64,000 bases of DNA from JAWVZS01 sp964507825 (lineage in GTDB: Archaea; Thermoproteota; Nitrososphaeria; Nitrososphaerales; Nitrosopumilaceae). Where the stretch lies: positions 18,869 through 82,868 of the forward strand of contig CAZDQM010000071.1 in assembly GCA_964507825.1 (NCBI GenBank), given 5' to 3'. The position numbers were made by a program, and so were the translations under genes. Shown one piece after another: positions 41,933 through 51,666 of the stretch. Position 1 is the first letter of the stretch; the number at the start of each line of letters is the position of its first letter. The notes beneath the pieces are model-generated. The model saw only the letters and a list, made by a program, of their open reading frames with translations. It was not told where the DNA came from and did not search any database.

Positions 41933-42190
41933 ATGGAAATACACGTATACGACACGTACGTAAAGGCCAAGGACGGCCACACCATGCACTTTGACGTAAT
42001 CATGGACAAGAAGGATGACGACCAGGCAATCCAATATGCAAAGGAATGGCTGTCTACGATCGGAGAAGGTGAGTCAGAGGTGTCTGCCGAAGAGTGCCAG
42101 TTCTGTCACTCCCAAGGTGCGCCCAAGCCAATCGCCAAGGTAATAGAAAAGCACGGATACTATATCCAAAAGATGGAAGGCTGTCCCTAG
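41933..42190 (+). CDS. DUF2024 family protein
   Basis: 85 residues with the family opening EIHVYDTYVKAKDGHTMHFD and the cysteine pair EECQFCHSQ near the middle. Small soluble protein, function not established. AATTAAATA about 25 bases upstream of the ATG suggests a leaderless promoter. Confidence 0.78.
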   Translation: MEIHVYDTYVKAKDGHTMHFDVIMDKKDDDQAIQYAKEWLSTIGEGESEVSAEECQFCHSQGAPKPIAKVIEKHGYYIQKMEGCP

Positions 42191-42254
42191 GGCAAGTTGT
42201 ACCTCCTTTCTTAATTTTTTCAAAGTTTTTTAACGGCCACGATTCAGGTGTTTC

Positions 42255-42443
42255 ATGGGGATTCAATACTCAAGGCTGACTGTGGAGGGGGACAGGAAGA
42301 CCGAATGGATATGCGGGTGCTATCAGACCACCGACGGATTCTTCAAGTTCTGCAGGAATCATGACGTGACCCTGACAAAGACGGTCAAGATGCAGCTAGA
42401 CGAGCTCGACATGACGCTGGCAGTAGATGAAAAGTCCGGCTAG
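42255..42443 (+). CDS. Hypothetical protein, 62 aa
   Basis: Two Cys flanking a turn (WICGCYQTTDGFFKFCRNHD) could bind metal. A TTTTTTAACGG stretch lies about 27 bases before the ATG. It ends 4 bases into the convergent hppA gene. Not recognised. Confidence 0.55.
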   Translation: MGIQYSRLTVEGDRKTEWICGCYQTTDGFFKFCRNHDVTLTKTVKMQLDELDMTLAVDEKSG

Positions 42444-44491
42444 AGTGCAATGATTGCAACGAATGCAGATACAAAGACTATTGCAACCGTGTTTAACAGC
42501 TTTATTACAGTGTTGAGTGCCGGGCCGGCAGTATCCTTGTACGGGTCGCCGATAATGTCGCCGACGACTGCAACCTTGTGCTCCTCAGAACCCTTTTGAC
42601 CCCTCATCTCTACAAGCTTTTTTGCATTATCCCATGCGCCGCCGGTGTTTGCTAGGTGGTATGCCAAAAATATCCCGGTGACGACGGAGCCCATCAGCAA
42701 CCCGGCCACCGCGGTCGGTCCAAGCAGTACCCCAAGTATTATCGGCGAGATGATTGCAATGATTGCGGACTTCCACAGCTCCTTTATCGATGCAACGGTT
42801 GCAATGTCTACGCACCGGGCATAATCTGGCTTGGACTTGCCGGTAAGGATATCAGGATCAGCCTTGAACTGCCTGCGCACCTCGTCGACCATCTTGCCGG
42901 CGGCCCGAGACACGCCGTTGATTAACTGTCCAGTTATGATAAACGGAATCAGGCCTCCGACTAGCAGCCCCACGATTACGGCCGGGTTTGTCAGGCTGTA
43001 ATCAAGATCCAGTAATCCTTCAAAGACGTGCGCCGCCTCGAACTGGAACGCCTGAATCATGGCCAGTGCGGCCAACGCGGCGCTTGCAATCGCAAATCCC
43101 TTGGTCACGGCCTTGGTCGTGTTTCCCACGGCATCAATCTCGTCTGTCACCTTGCGATTTTCCTCCCCCATTCCAGTCATCTCGACTATTCCGCCCGCAT
43201 TATCGGCAATGGGACCAAACGCGTCAATACTAAGTACGATTCCGGCAAGGCTCAGCATGGCCATCGCAGTAAGCGAGGTTCCAAATATCCCGTATAGTAC
43301 CGGATCGGCGCCCTCCGGGGCGGCATTGGCAGATATGGCAAAGGATACTATGATTGCAACCACCAACGCAATCATGAACGGTCCGGTCGACTGGAGTCCC
43401 TTTATGATCCCCATCAGTGTAAGTGATGCATACCCCCATTTGGCAGATTCTGCAATCTCGTTGACCGGGCCGTACTTGTAGTTCGTGTACCGGTCGGTAA
43501 TCTTTTGAATTATCGGTACGAGTGCCACCCCTATCACAGTGGCTCCAAACAGCGCATATGCGGCAGGTGAATCACCTAGAAACTGGCTGGTGAGAAAGTA
43601 GTTCAGCCCGATGGCGATTCCCGCAGAGACGTAAAACGAGCGGTTAAGCGGCTTCATCACGTCGGTAACGTTGCCGGATCTTACAATTATTACGCCTATA
43701 ATCGAGGCAATCATGCCGGACGCGCCGATTAGGATTGGGTAAAGGAAGAGTTCTGGCGCACCGATCAACGCGGCGATGAGCAAGGATGCAAGTATTGTGA
43801 CAATGTATGATTCGTATACGTCAGAGCCCATGCCGGCGGCATCACCCACATTATCGCCCACGTTGTCTGCTATGGTTGCAGGATTTCTTGGATCATCTTC
43901 TGGAATGTTAGCCTCCACCTTGCCCACCAAGTCGGCACCCATGTCGGCAGCCTTTGTAAAGATCCCACCACCTATCCTGATGAATAATGCAATCAGGCTT
44001 GCGCCAATGCCGACTCCGGCAATCGTGATCGGGTCCGGATAGGCCAGGTACAGCCCCGTGATTGCCAGCAACGCCATGGCCGGGACCGCTAGTCCAACTG
44101 TTGCTCCCCCCCTAAATGCCATGGCAAACGTCCTGCCTAGTCCGGTACTGCTCAGGTTTGCGGCCCGCACCGCCGCCTTTACGGTGATTTTAAGCGATAT
44201 TAGGCCCGCGACTGCAGACAATGCGGCGCCGACTGCAAACGCAATCCCGTTTGACGGCTGTAAAAACGCCCCGATTACAACGGATAATCCGACTGCAACG
44301 GGTATGATTATCTTCATCTCCCTCTTTAGGAATGCAGATGCGCCAACCCTGACCGCGTTTGAGATTTCAAGCATCTCCTTGGTACCAGGTTCCTGCTTAG
44401 AAATCCAAGCCGCCAAGCAGGCAGCAATAATAAAAGAGGCAATACCGGCGCCTATTGGAAGCGCCTCAGCAAGACCAATCTCCATTCCCAC
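42440..44491 (-). CDS. hppA: Membrane-bound proton-translocating pyrophosphatase (K+-independent type)
   Basis: 683 residues, about 16 membrane helices. It couples pyrophosphate hydrolysis to ion transport. Active-site loops: DVGADLVGK-like ADMGADLVGKVE, DNVGDNVGDAAGMGSDVYES and GDTVGDP-like GDIIGDPYKDTAGPALN. The stretch GNTTKAVTKGFA has Lys and Thr at the positions that define K+-independent enzymes (Ala and Gly/Ala in K+-dependent ones), so H+ pumping is expected. GTG at 44491 or ATG at 44485 starts it; TTTATATTT lies 25 bases upstream. Confidence 0.95.
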   Translation of the reverse strand: MGMEIGLAEALPIGAGIASFIIAACLAAWISKQEPGTKEMLEISNAVRVGASAFLKREMKIIIPVAVGLSVVIGAFLQPSNGIAFAVGAALSAVAGLISLKITVKAAVRAANLSSTGLGRTFAMAFRGGATVGLAVPAMALLAITGLYLAYPDPITIAGVGIGASLIALFIRIGGGIFTKAADMGADLVGKVEANIPEDDPRNPATIADNVGDNVGDAAGMGSDVYESYIVTILASLLIAALIGAPELFLYPILIGASGMIASIIGVIIVRSGNVTDVMKPLNRSFYVSAGIAIGLNYFLTSQFLGDSPAAYALFGATVIGVALVPIIQKITDRYTNYKYGPVNEIAESAKWGYASLTLMGIIKGLQSTGPFMIALVVAIIVSFAISANAAPEGADPVLYGIFGTSLTAMAMLSLAGIVLSIDAFGPIADNAGGIVEMTGMGEENRKVTDEIDAVGNTTKAVTKGFAIASAALAALAMIQAFQFEAAHVFEGLLDLDYSLTNPAVIVGLLVGGLIPFIITGQLINGVSRAAGKMVDEVRRQFKADPDILTGKSKPDYARCVDIATVASIKELWKSAIIAIISPIILGVLLGPTAVAGLLMGSVVTGIFLAYHLANTGGAWDNAKKLVEMRGQKGSEEHKVAVVGDIIGDPYKDTAGPALNTVIKLLNTVAIVFVSAFVAIIAL

Positions 44492-44701
44492 AGCCTGCCC
44501 CGTACTGTGAAATATAAATCATTGATGGCAACCGGACTTTTTGTGCTTGTCCAGATCCTTTCCGTGCGGCGCCTTTTTTTGCCCGTTAGCAACAAAGCAT
44601 TGCAGATTGTATATCGTACGGGTTTTCAGGATGTCATACGGTACAAGCTGTCCTTTTTGGCCGCAGGGAATTCTAATTTCCCGCGGTGATGTCAGGGTGT
44701 T

Positions 44702-45190
44702 TTACGGCTCTAGCCTGTTTTTTCCCGTTGCCTTGTGTCTGTAAGGCGCAAACGTCTTCCCGCGCAGCCCCTGCCTGACTAGCCTGTTGAACCTCCTGCC
44801 ATGGGAGAGATAGGGAAACCTCATGTGGATTAGTTCGTGTACAATGGTGTTTTCCAGTGTCCGTTCGTCCGGAATTTTTCGCACGTTTATGAAGATTAAA
44901 TTGTGTTGCAGGTATGAAACCCCATAATACTTGTATGCCGATGTCCGGCGCCCCTCCGTCATCGTCCTTGGCGCATCAAGCACTTCCCTAGTACTCAGCA
45001 GTAACTGCGGCTCGGGAATTGAGAACCGGCGCGAATAGATCCCCGTCTTTTCAAGGATTTGCAGGCGCAGATCGGGTGTCAGCTTCACGATTCCACATGT
45101 ACAAACGGGCGTATAATGCCACGTGTCAAAACTAGTTTTTGAATTGGTTGAATTTGAGTGAGGGGTCAGTGGTTTTACAGTTATAATCAC
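44702..45190 (-). CDS. SprT/WLM-like zinc metallopeptidase
   Basis: 162 residues with HELIH in LENTIVHELIHMRFPYLSHGRRF, the zinc-binding motif of SprT-like and related proteases. The region before it (MTEGRRTSAYKYYGVSYL, LIFINVRKIPD) is also family-like. Targets are unknown; SprT homologues act on DNA-protein crosslinks. The N-terminal ~30 residues are poorly supported and the start may be later. Four bases downstream of the dephospho-CoA kinase gene, so likely one operon. Confidence 0.8.
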   Translation of the reverse strand: MIITVKPLTPHSNSTNSKTSFDTWHYTPVCTCGIVKLTPDLRLQILEKTGIYSRRFSIPEPQLLLSTREVLDAPRTMTEGRRTSAYKYYGVSYLQHNLIFINVRKIPDERTLENTIVHELIHMRFPYLSHGRRFNRLVRQGLRGKTFAPYRHKATGKNRLEP

Positions 45191-45193
45191 GGA

Positions 45194-45721
45194 TCATACA
45201 GCCACCGTCTCATCATTCCCCCCGTGCCTGATTGAATCTAGCAGTGTTTGTGTCTTGTGCCTGATCTCCGCATCGACGTGCACTATTACCACTCCCTCCC
45301 CCGGCTGCCCGTACAGTACGACTGCGTCTTTTGGCGCATGAATGCAGGCTGGAATCACCAAGAGATCTTCCTCGCCCCGGACCGTAATACGGACGGGTGT
45401 AGCAGATGAAAACGCCCGGAGGATTTTTTCAATACTCTCATCGGTGATTTCAGCCGGGGGATTTGCGCACTGGATTTCCACGGTTCCAAGCGGCAGAACC
45501 GGGGCTCTTCTCGAGTGCCTTTCTTCCCGACCATCTACGATTTGCAGGTCCGGCACTATGCCAAATTCAATTAATTTTTCAGTGGTTCTATCCCCCACCG
45601 TAACGATGCACGGTGCGCCTACAACATGCAGTAAAACGGTCGCCGAATCAGCCTGCGCGTCAGGTATCAGGATGCCCAATGGGGCCTTGAGGCGGTTGCG
45701 AAGACTTGTAGGCAGTTTCAA
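45194..45721 (-). CDS. GTP-dependent dephospho-CoA kinase (DUF359)
   Basis: About 175 residues. Last step of CoA synthesis in archaea. Family segments: LRNRLKAPLGILIPD, VGDRTTEKLIEFGIVPDLQIVDG and CANPPAEIT. The frame is open up to 45814, inside mrp, but the TTG at 45721 is favoured because it follows the mrp stop by 7 bases and begins MKLPTSLRNRL. Part of an mrp, kinase, SprT-like transcription unit. Confidence 0.88.
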   Translation of the reverse strand: MKLPTSLRNRLKAPLGILIPDAQADSATVLLHVVGAPCIVTVGDRTTEKLIEFGIVPDLQIVDGREERHSRRAPVLPLGTVEIQCANPPAEITDESIEKILRAFSSATPVRITVRGEEDLLVIPACIHAPKDAVVLYGQPGEGVVIVHVDAEIRHKTQTLLDSIRHGGNDETVAV

Positions 45722-45728
45722 GAATGCG

Positions 45729-46850
45729 TCATCTAGCGTGGCCTTGATCTGATTCCTGGGCTGGATTTTCAGCCGCCTTTTCTGTCTCCATCTCTTCTCG
45801 CAGGTTTGCGGCAATAATACTGCACTGTGCGGCGATGTTCTTGGCCGCGGTCCTAAACGCGTCGGCGCTGATAGAGTCAGTAGACGAAGTCATAGTTGGC
45901 TTGCCGAGGTCCGAGCCAGACATGATTCCGGAATTGAGTGGGATCTCGCCCAAAAATGGAATGTTAAACTCTTCGCTGATTTTTCTTGCCCCGCCGTCGC
46001 CGAAGACCATGTGCTTTTCATCACATTGCGGGCAGACAAAATGACTCATGTTCTCAAGCACGCCTATAATCGGCACGTTCAGCTTTTCAAACATCCCAAT
46101 CGCCTTTGTAGCCACGTGGCTTGCAACATTCTGCGGTGTTGTAACAACAAGTATGCCGGTGATCGGGATTGTTTGGGCCAGGGTCAGCGGAATGTCCCCG
46201 GTTCCAGGAGGCAGATCTACGATAAGATAATCGAGATCCGACCAATTCGTATCAACAAGGAACTGTTTTAGTATTCCAGATATAATCGGCCCCCGATAAA
46301 TCGCCGCCTGGTGCTGCTGCTCTGCAAAAAATCCAAACGAGACTACCTTGAGGCCGTTTGATTCGGCAGGCTGCAGCTTGTTGTTGTCAACCTCCATGTG
46401 ACCGTCCTTCATTCCAAGCATCAGCGGAATGCTGGGGCCGTAAATGTCCGCATCAAGCAGTCCAACCTTGGCCCCTGTCTGCGACAATGCAAGCGCCAGA
46501 TTAAGCGAGACCGTGGATTTTCCCACTCCTCCTTTTCCACTGGCAACCCCAATAATGTTCTTGACCGTTGCCATTCCGGTATCATCATCTAGTGAGCGGC
46601 CCTCCATGACCTTGGCAGTCACGTTCATGTCAAAGTTTTTAATTTCACCTAGTTCACCGATGACCCTTCGAACATCCTCCTCAATCTCCGCGTTAAACGG
46701 ACATGCCGGTGTAGTAAGCTCCAAGGTGAATTTTAAATTCCCCTCTGACAGCTCTAGGTCCTTTATCATGCCCATTGAAACAATGTCCTTCTTCAAATCA
46801 GGATCAATTACAGTACCGAGCTTTTCTAGTACCTGATCAATCCCTACCAT
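45729..46850 (-). CDS. Mrp/NBP35-type iron-sulfur carrier ATPase (ApbC)
   Basis: 373 residues. An N-terminal MIP18/DUF59 domain (residues ~5-80) precedes the P-loop domain with the deviant Walker A GKGGVGKS at 105-112. The bridging cysteines for a shared Fe-S cluster are in FVCPQCDEKH. Binds and delivers Fe-S clusters. The last ~25 residues are Glu-rich and dispensable-looking. The start near MVGIDQVLEKL is typical. Confidence 0.93.
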   Translation of the reverse strand: MVGIDQVLEKLGTVIDPDLKKDIVSMGMIKDLELSEGNLKFTLELTTPACPFNAEIEEDVRRVIGELGEIKNFDMNVTAKVMEGRSLDDDTGMATVKNIIGVASGKGGVGKSTVSLNLALALSQTGAKVGLLDADIYGPSIPLMLGMKDGHMEVDNNKLQPAESNGLKVVSFGFFAEQQHQAAIYRGPIISGILKQFLVDTNWSDLDYLIVDLPPGTGDIPLTLAQTIPITGILVVTTPQNVASHVATKAIGMFEKLNVPIIGVLENMSHFVCPQCDEKHMVFGDGGARKISEEFNIPFLGEIPLNSGIMSGSDLGKPTMTSSTDSISADAFRTAAKNIAAQCSIIAANLREEMETEKAAENPAQESDQGHAR

Positions 46851-47555
46851 TGGCCAATGAATGGTTACGCGTTATTTATAGCTAGTTTGACATCGCACGC
46901 AAGACGCGGTCCCCCTCCTGATCTCATGTACCGTAATAATCCCCACAGGTTCGGATGCCAAATAATTCCACGTATCCTCCTGTGAAATCCACTAATATCG
47001 TGCATCTCTTTTTGCCTGTGGCCCGGCCTGCCGCAGAACATCTGGCCTTTAATCGCCGTATCTGGTACGTAATCATCCAAAGGTTCTCCAGCCAGTCATG
47101 TTTAGCATACAATCATTATGATATACCGGATTCATCCATCTAGTCGTCACAGGCAAAACCAATGCCGCAAATCCGACGTCACCGGCTGATATAACGATAG
47201 TCACAAGTCCAGTACGATCAATTCCTGTTATTTGGCATGCATTACGAATTTTCTTTTCGCCGCGTATCTTGGCTGGATCAAAATATGCCAGATTACGACA
47301 CGGGTAATCATGTCCGCCATGAATGCCCGTAAAAAACAGTAATTCCATAGCCAGGATGCAAGACGATACCTAGTACGCAATGTAACCGGTCCGAATCTGA
47401 CGCAAGGCGCGTCTCCAAAAGCACAGTACAGGCCGAGTCGTCCCATGGCTCACAAATCCCGTATCAGAGGCAGATCATGCATCTGACGACCTTGGACCTT
47501 GTACGTATATCATACCCAAAGATTCATAAATTCAAAATCGAGAATTTGAGCAAAG
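46851..47555. other. Intergenic region, no convincing gene
   Basis: About 700 bases between mrp and rpo7. A minus-strand frame at 47073-47348 (91 aa, MELLFFTGIHGGHDYP...) reads partly protein-like but lacks a promoter and a recognisable family, so it is left unannotated; it could be a remnant. The rpo7 promoter must lie at the right end (CATACCCAAAGATTCATAAATTC area). Confidence 0.4.
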
Positions 47556-48158
47556 TTGTTTTCCATATCTACCCTAGTCGATGTCGTTAGGATCCCACCA
47601 AACCTGTTTGGCACCACGCTCAAAAAGGCCGCTAGGAACATACTCAAGGAAAAATACGAAAGCATGATCAATGCAGATCTGGGATACATCATCATGATTA
47701 TGAATACAGACGTAGACGAGATGGGCAAGATGATTGCCGGCGACGGGGGGACATTCCACAGGGTGGAATTTGACGCACTTACATTTTATCCAAAACTGCA
47801 AGAGATCGTACAGGGGGAGATTGTAGACATTACGGACTTTGGGGCGTTCGTCAGAATCGGTCCCACCGATGCGCTGTTACACCTATCACAGGTAATGGAT
47901 GACTATTTGAAGAGTGATGTAAAATCCGGCATGATTATCGCCAACCAGAGCGGGAGGACGCTAAAGGTCGGCTCTACCCTGCGTGCAAGAATCACCGCGG
48001 TATCCCTAGGCAAGGCGGCTACGATGGGAAAGATTGGCATCACCTGCAGGCAACCCTGCTTGGGAGCCGACGAATGGATTGCAGAAGAGATCAAAAAGAC
48101 GGGCAGTGAAACAACAGGTACGGTCAAGGCCGAAAAGGCAAAGGTAAAGGCGAAGTAG
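47556..48158 (+). CDS. rpo7: DNA-directed RNA polymerase subunit Rpo7 (RpoE')
   Basis: 200 residues: N-terminal RNP-like domain (FSISTLVDVVRIPPNLFGTT) and an S1/OB domain (QGEIVDITDFGAFVRIGPTDALLHLSQV). With Rpo4 it forms the stalk of archaeal RNA polymerase, binding nascent RNA and aiding initiation. TTG start. The tail is extended and Lys-rich (VKAEKAKVKAK). Spt4 follows directly. Confidence 0.94.
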   Translation: MFSISTLVDVVRIPPNLFGTTLKKAARNILKEKYESMINADLGYIIMIMNTDVDEMGKMIAGDGGTFHRVEFDALTFYPKLQEIVQGEIVDITDFGAFVRIGPTDALLHLSQVMDDYLKSDVKSGMIIANQSGRTLKVGSTLRARITAVSLGKAATMGKIGITCRQPCLGADEWIAEEIKKTGSETTGTVKAEKAKVKAK

Positions 48159-48347
48159 ATGGTCAGGGAAATGGCCTGTAGAAAGTGCAAGCACGTTACG
48201 ACTGGAAGGGTTTGCCCTGTCTGCAAGTCCTCAGACTTGACGCCGGACTGGAACGGAATCGTCCTCATAGTCGAGCCGTCAAACTCCATTGTTGCAAAAA
48301 CCCTGGGAATCACCGAAAAGGGCAAGTATGCGCTAAAGGTAACATGA
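48159..48347 (+). CDS. spt4: Transcription elongation factor Spt4 (RpoE'')
   Basis: 62 residues with the zinc site C-x2-C (ACRKCK) and CPVC, then the conserved WNGIVLIVEPSNSIVAKTLGI. It partners Spt5 to keep the polymerase clamp closed. It starts immediately after the rpo7 stop, a classic archaeal pairing. Confidence 0.94.
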   Translation: MVREMACRKCKHVTTGRVCPVCKSSDLTPDWNGIVLIVEPSNSIVAKTLGITEKGKYALKVT

Positions 48348-48348
48348 G

Positions 48349-49176
48349 TTGCAATCTAATTTACAAAAAGAGCTCTCTAGATTTTTATCCGAGGACATAC
48401 GTACCGGCGATATTACTGGATCCCTCCTCCCAAAGAGACCGGTCCATGCAAGAATAATATCCAGACAGCCGGGAATTGCCGCAGGGGTGAGATTTGCAGC
48501 GGAGATATTCGCGTTAAAAGAATGTCGCGTGTCAGATAAAATACGAGACGGTTCTAAAATAAAACGGGGCCAGGTAATAATGAGTATCACCGGAAATCCG
48601 CGCCGCATCCTTGCCTGCGAGAGAACCGCCCTGAACCTGCTGTCACGAATGAGTGGAATAGCCACGCAGACTAGCGCGCTAGTAGAGAGGCTCCCAAGAA
48701 ACACCAAGTTGTTTGCAACAAGAAAGACCGCACCCGGCCTACGCATCTTTGACAAGGAGGCAGTAAAGATAGGAGGGGGCCAAAAACACCGCATGGGGCT
48801 AGATGAAATGGTCATGTTCAAGGACAACCACCTATCGGTGGGACTCTCCATTGAGGAGCTGCTCAGGCGCGCGAAGAAAAAATATAACAAAGTCGAGATA
48901 GAAGTAGAGGTGCAAGAGGACGCGATAATCGCCGCGCAAAATGGGGCCTCTATAATCATGCTAGATAATTTCACCCCAAGGCAGATCAGGAATACCATCA
49001 AGGAGTTAAGGAGGCTGAATCTTCGAGAAAAGGTAAAGCTAGAGGCGTCCGGTGGGATCAATGGAAGGAACATCAGGCATTACGGCAGGACAGGGGTGGA
49101 TATGATCTCAGTCGGCGAGATCACAAATTCTGTGCGCGGGATAGACATGTCCCTAGAGATCACGTCAAGAGTCTAG
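48349..49176 (+). CDS. nadC: Quinolinate phosphoribosyltransferase (decarboxylating)
   Basis: 275 residues. It makes nicotinate mononucleotide from quinolinate and PRPP. Conserved EDIRTGDITGSLL, CERTALNLLSRMSGIAT, ATRKTAPGLRIFDKEAVKIGGGQKHR-type stretch, and VEVEVQ-like EIEVEVQED. TTG start one base after the spt4 stop, so NAD synthesis and transcription genes share a transcript. It overlaps the convergent TPR gene by 12 bases. Confidence 0.94.
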   Translation: MQSNLQKELSRFLSEDIRTGDITGSLLPKRPVHARIISRQPGIAAGVRFAAEIFALKECRVSDKIRDGSKIKRGQVIMSITGNPRRILACERTALNLLSRMSGIATQTSALVERLPRNTKLFATRKTAPGLRIFDKEAVKIGGGQKHRMGLDEMVMFKDNHLSVGLSIEELLRRAKKKYNKVEIEVEVQEDAIIAAQNGASIIMLDNFTPRQIRNTIKELRRLNLREKVKLEASGGINGRNIRHYGRTGVDMISVGEITNSVRGIDMSLEITSRV

Positions 49177-49569
49177 TTTTTCCAAGATTTCCTTGGCATC
49201 CTTGTTCTTCTCGTCGACCTCTAAAACTTTGTCGCAGCATTCTCTAGAGCGCGTCTTTTCGCCAAGATGCAGGTGTGTGTGCGCCTTGAGAACTAGGACG
49301 TCAACATCATAGCTTCCTATATCTGCCGCACGTTCAAGGTGCTTTAGGGCGGACCGGTACTGCCGCTTTATATAATATATTCCGCCAACGATGAACAAGA
49401 TATCATGATTATACGGGACATGGCGCAGGTATTCTAGCCCCTCCCTTAATGCCTCGTCATACTTTTGCTCCCTGACTAGCTTGCGTACGTGTCGGATTTT
49501 TTCAACGTTCTTTTTCTTTTGAGGATCCTTTGGAGCCCTGCTGAACAGACCGGCCAATCTAAAAGTCAC
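49165..49569 (-). CDS. TPR-repeat protein, 134 aa
   Basis: About three tetratricopeptide repeats: DEALREGLEYLRHVPYNHDI, RSALKHLERAADIGSYDVDV and KTRSRECCDKVLEVDEKNKD. The N-terminal 30 residues are basic. Protein-protein scaffold of unknown partner. It lies 21 bases after nadA on the same strand, so likely co-transcribed. Confidence 0.78.
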   Translation of the reverse strand: MTFRLAGLFSRAPKDPQKKKNVEKIRHVRKLVREQKYDEALREGLEYLRHVPYNHDILFIVGGIYYIKRQYRSALKHLERAADIGSYDVDVLVLKAHTHLHLGEKTRSRECCDKVLEVDEKNKDAKEILEKLDS

Positions 49570-49590
49570 ATGCCTTCCTTGAATTAATGT

Positions 49591-50544
49591 TCATCTTATG
49601 GCTAGCATGCGCTCTATTGCAAGTCTCGCCTTGCTGGCAATATCTGGCGGCACCCTGACCTCGTACTTGTCCTCCGCTAGAGCCCGGTGGACGTTTTTCA
49701 GGTCAATCATCTTCATGTACTGGCACTCGGCTTTTTCTGATGCCGGGACGAACCTCTTGCCCGGGTTCTGCCGCCTCATCCTGTACAGTATGCCGGTCTC
49801 AGTCGCCACGACGAACTCCTTTGCGTCCGATCTAGACGCATGCTGCATCATTCCTTCGGTAGACAGAATTGAGACCCGGCGGTCATTGTAGCTTCCCGAT
49901 GCAACGTCGTACAGTATGGGCGTAGTACAACTGCATTCCGGATGCACCAAGAATTCGGCATTCCTCATAGAGTCCAGCTTGCGGTTAACATCATCAGGGG
50001 TTATTCCTGCATGGACATGGCACTCGCCGGCCCAGATACGCATGTTTTTCCTACCCGTAACCTTGGCCACATATGACCCCAGAAACATGTCCGGCAGGAA
50101 CAGTATCTCCCTGTCCCGTGGAATCGCATTAACCACGTTTACTGCATTAGACGACGTGCAACAGTAATCCAGCTCGGACTTTATTTCTGCGGTGGTGTTA
50201 ACGTAACCTACTGCAACGGCATCAGGATGACGGCTCTTCCAGCTTTTCAGATCTTCTAAACTAATCGAGTCAGACAGCGAGCATCCGGCCTCCAAGGTCG
50301 GGATGAAGACGCGCTTTTCGGGACTTATGATTGCCGCGGTTTCGGCCATAAAGTGCACACCGCAAAACAGGATTCGGTCATGACTAGTTTGCCCGGCCTG
50401 CCTAGACAGTCCCAGTGAATCACCGACAAAGTCGGCAACATCCTGAACCTCCGGGATTTGATAATTGTGGGCTAGGATCAAGACGTCCTTTTCCTTTTTG
50501 AGTTTCAAAATCTCATCCCTGATGCCGGCGACCTGTGTAAGCAA
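49591..50544 (-). CDS. nadA: Quinolinate synthase
   Basis: 317 residues, 4Fe-4S enzyme condensing iminoaspartate with DHAP. Signature segments: LAHNYQIPEVQDVADFVGDS, GVHFMAETAAI, the Cys in LEAGCSLSDS, IWAGECHVH, and HPECSC. Second step of the de novo NAD route, placed between nadX and the convergent nadC. Confidence 0.95.
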   Translation of the reverse strand: MLTQVAGIRDEILKLKKEKDVLILAHNYQIPEVQDVADFVGDSLGLSRQAGQTSHDRILFCGVHFMAETAAIISPEKRVFIPTLEAGCSLSDSISLEDLKSWKSRHPDAVAVGYVNTTAEIKSELDYCCTSSNAVNVVNAIPRDREILFLPDMFLGSYVAKVTGRKNMRIWAGECHVHAGITPDDVNRKLDSMRNAEFLVHPECSCTTPILYDVASGSYNDRRVSILSTEGMMQHASRSDAKEFVVATETGILYRMRRQNPGKRFVPASEKAECQYMKMIDLKNVHRALAEDKYEVRVPPDIASKARLAIERMLAIR

Positions 50545-50635
50545 ACCAGAGAGCGTTCAAGTTAAGCAGATTTAAAGAATAAGATCGCGCCTAGAATCAT
50601 CTCAAAGATGCCCGATTACGGCAATAATTGCCACG

Positions 50636-51454
50636 TCATGAACCGACTTGGATCTCTTCGGAGCAGATTTGCCGCAGTTTTTCAATGGCCGAAAGTATCG
50701 CAAGCTTGCTGGTTTTCGGGTTGACATCATCAGGCACGTTTTGTATCTCAAAATTCATCTTGCCAAACGTGCCATCCACGGCAACAACGTGCGTGTTCTT
50801 GTCAGTGGAAGGGTCAGCGACGATCTTGACCAGCGTTTTTTCACTCCCCACGGCGGCAAGACTCAGCAACGCTGCAACGTTTATGTTTGCCGGAAACATC
50901 GACACGGCCTGCTTTGCCGTGCCCTCAAAAATCACAGTCGGGGCGCAGATTGCGTCAGGATCAATGTCAGATGTCTCAAAGAATCTTGCCCCGCGCAGAG
51001 AACGCGGATGCTTGGTGGTGGTAAGCATGATATTTACAATCTCGTTTCTAACTGCCCTCAGCCCGTCTAGGCCAGCAATGGCACCGGATGGAAGGTAAAC
51101 CGTTTTATGAAAGTCGCGGCATGCGTCAGATATTATCTCAAATACGGATTCGTCAAGTAATGCACCCGCGCTCATGATCATTAAATCCTTGCGGTTTTGT
51201 AGAATGCTTAATGCAACATCCCGTACTGCATTCTGAGATGCGGCCTCGACTACTAGGTCGATGGGCTGCGAGGAGAGCAGGTGAGAGTTTTCCACGATTA
51301 CCGGATCAGACTGTAGTTTTGATACAAGGGACTCGGATTTGGCGCGGTCCGTGTCATATACATGCGTTAATCGTGCCGGAATTTTCCCCGAGTCAACTGC
51401 CAGTGCAATTCGGGTTCCTATTACGCCACATCCCAACAGAGCAATCCTTTTCAA
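50636..51454 (-). CDS. nadX: L-aspartate dehydrogenase
   Basis: 272 residues. N-terminal Rossmann motif LGCGVIGTRIALAVDSG, VVEAASQNAVRD, SAGALLD and PSGAIAGLDGLRA match the family. It produces iminoaspartate with NAD(P), replacing L-aspartate oxidase NadB. With NadA and NadC nearby the pathway to NaMN is complete. A 91-base gap separates it from nadA. Confidence 0.92.
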   Translation of the reverse strand: MKRIALLGCGVIGTRIALAVDSGKIPARLTHVYDTDRAKSESLVSKLQSDPVIVENSHLLSSQPIDLVVEAASQNAVRDVALSILQNRKDLMIMSAGALLDESVFEIISDACRDFHKTVYLPSGAIAGLDGLRAVRNEIVNIMLTTTKHPRSLRGARFFETSDIDPDAICAPTVIFEGTAKQAVSMFPANINVAALLSLAAVGSEKTLVKIVADPSTDKNTHVVAVDGTFGKMNFEIQNVPDDVNPKTSKLAILSAIEKLRQICSEEIQVGS

Positions 51455-51534
51455 CCCCTTTCCATTACGCCACTGGGTAATTAATTGTAGGGCGCAATAT
51501 TCTCCTGCATGGTTGCCTCGCGTCGTACCGGACT

Positions 51535-51621
51535 GTACCAGTACAAGGTCAGGTCTACTAATGCATTATACCTGACTCAACACACTAGGCCGCGAATCCC
51601 GAATCAACCCAAGTGTGTACC
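51535..51621 (-). repeat. GTAC-ended palindromic element, copy B
   Basis: Reverse orientation of copy A. GTACAAGGTCAGGTCTACTA, ATGCATTATACCTGACTCAA and CCCGAATCAACCCAAGTGTG match A nearly base for base; the central loop differs (ACTAGGCCGCGAA). It lies between nadX and an exported-protein gene. Confidence 0.8.
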
Positions 51622-51666
51622 TGTATCAGTATCCAATATATTTATGTCAATGAGAAATACAGTACC

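Noticed and set aside
47073..47348. 91-aa minus-strand frame
   Set aside because: Partly protein-like but no promoter, no family and atypical ends; kept only as a possible remnant.
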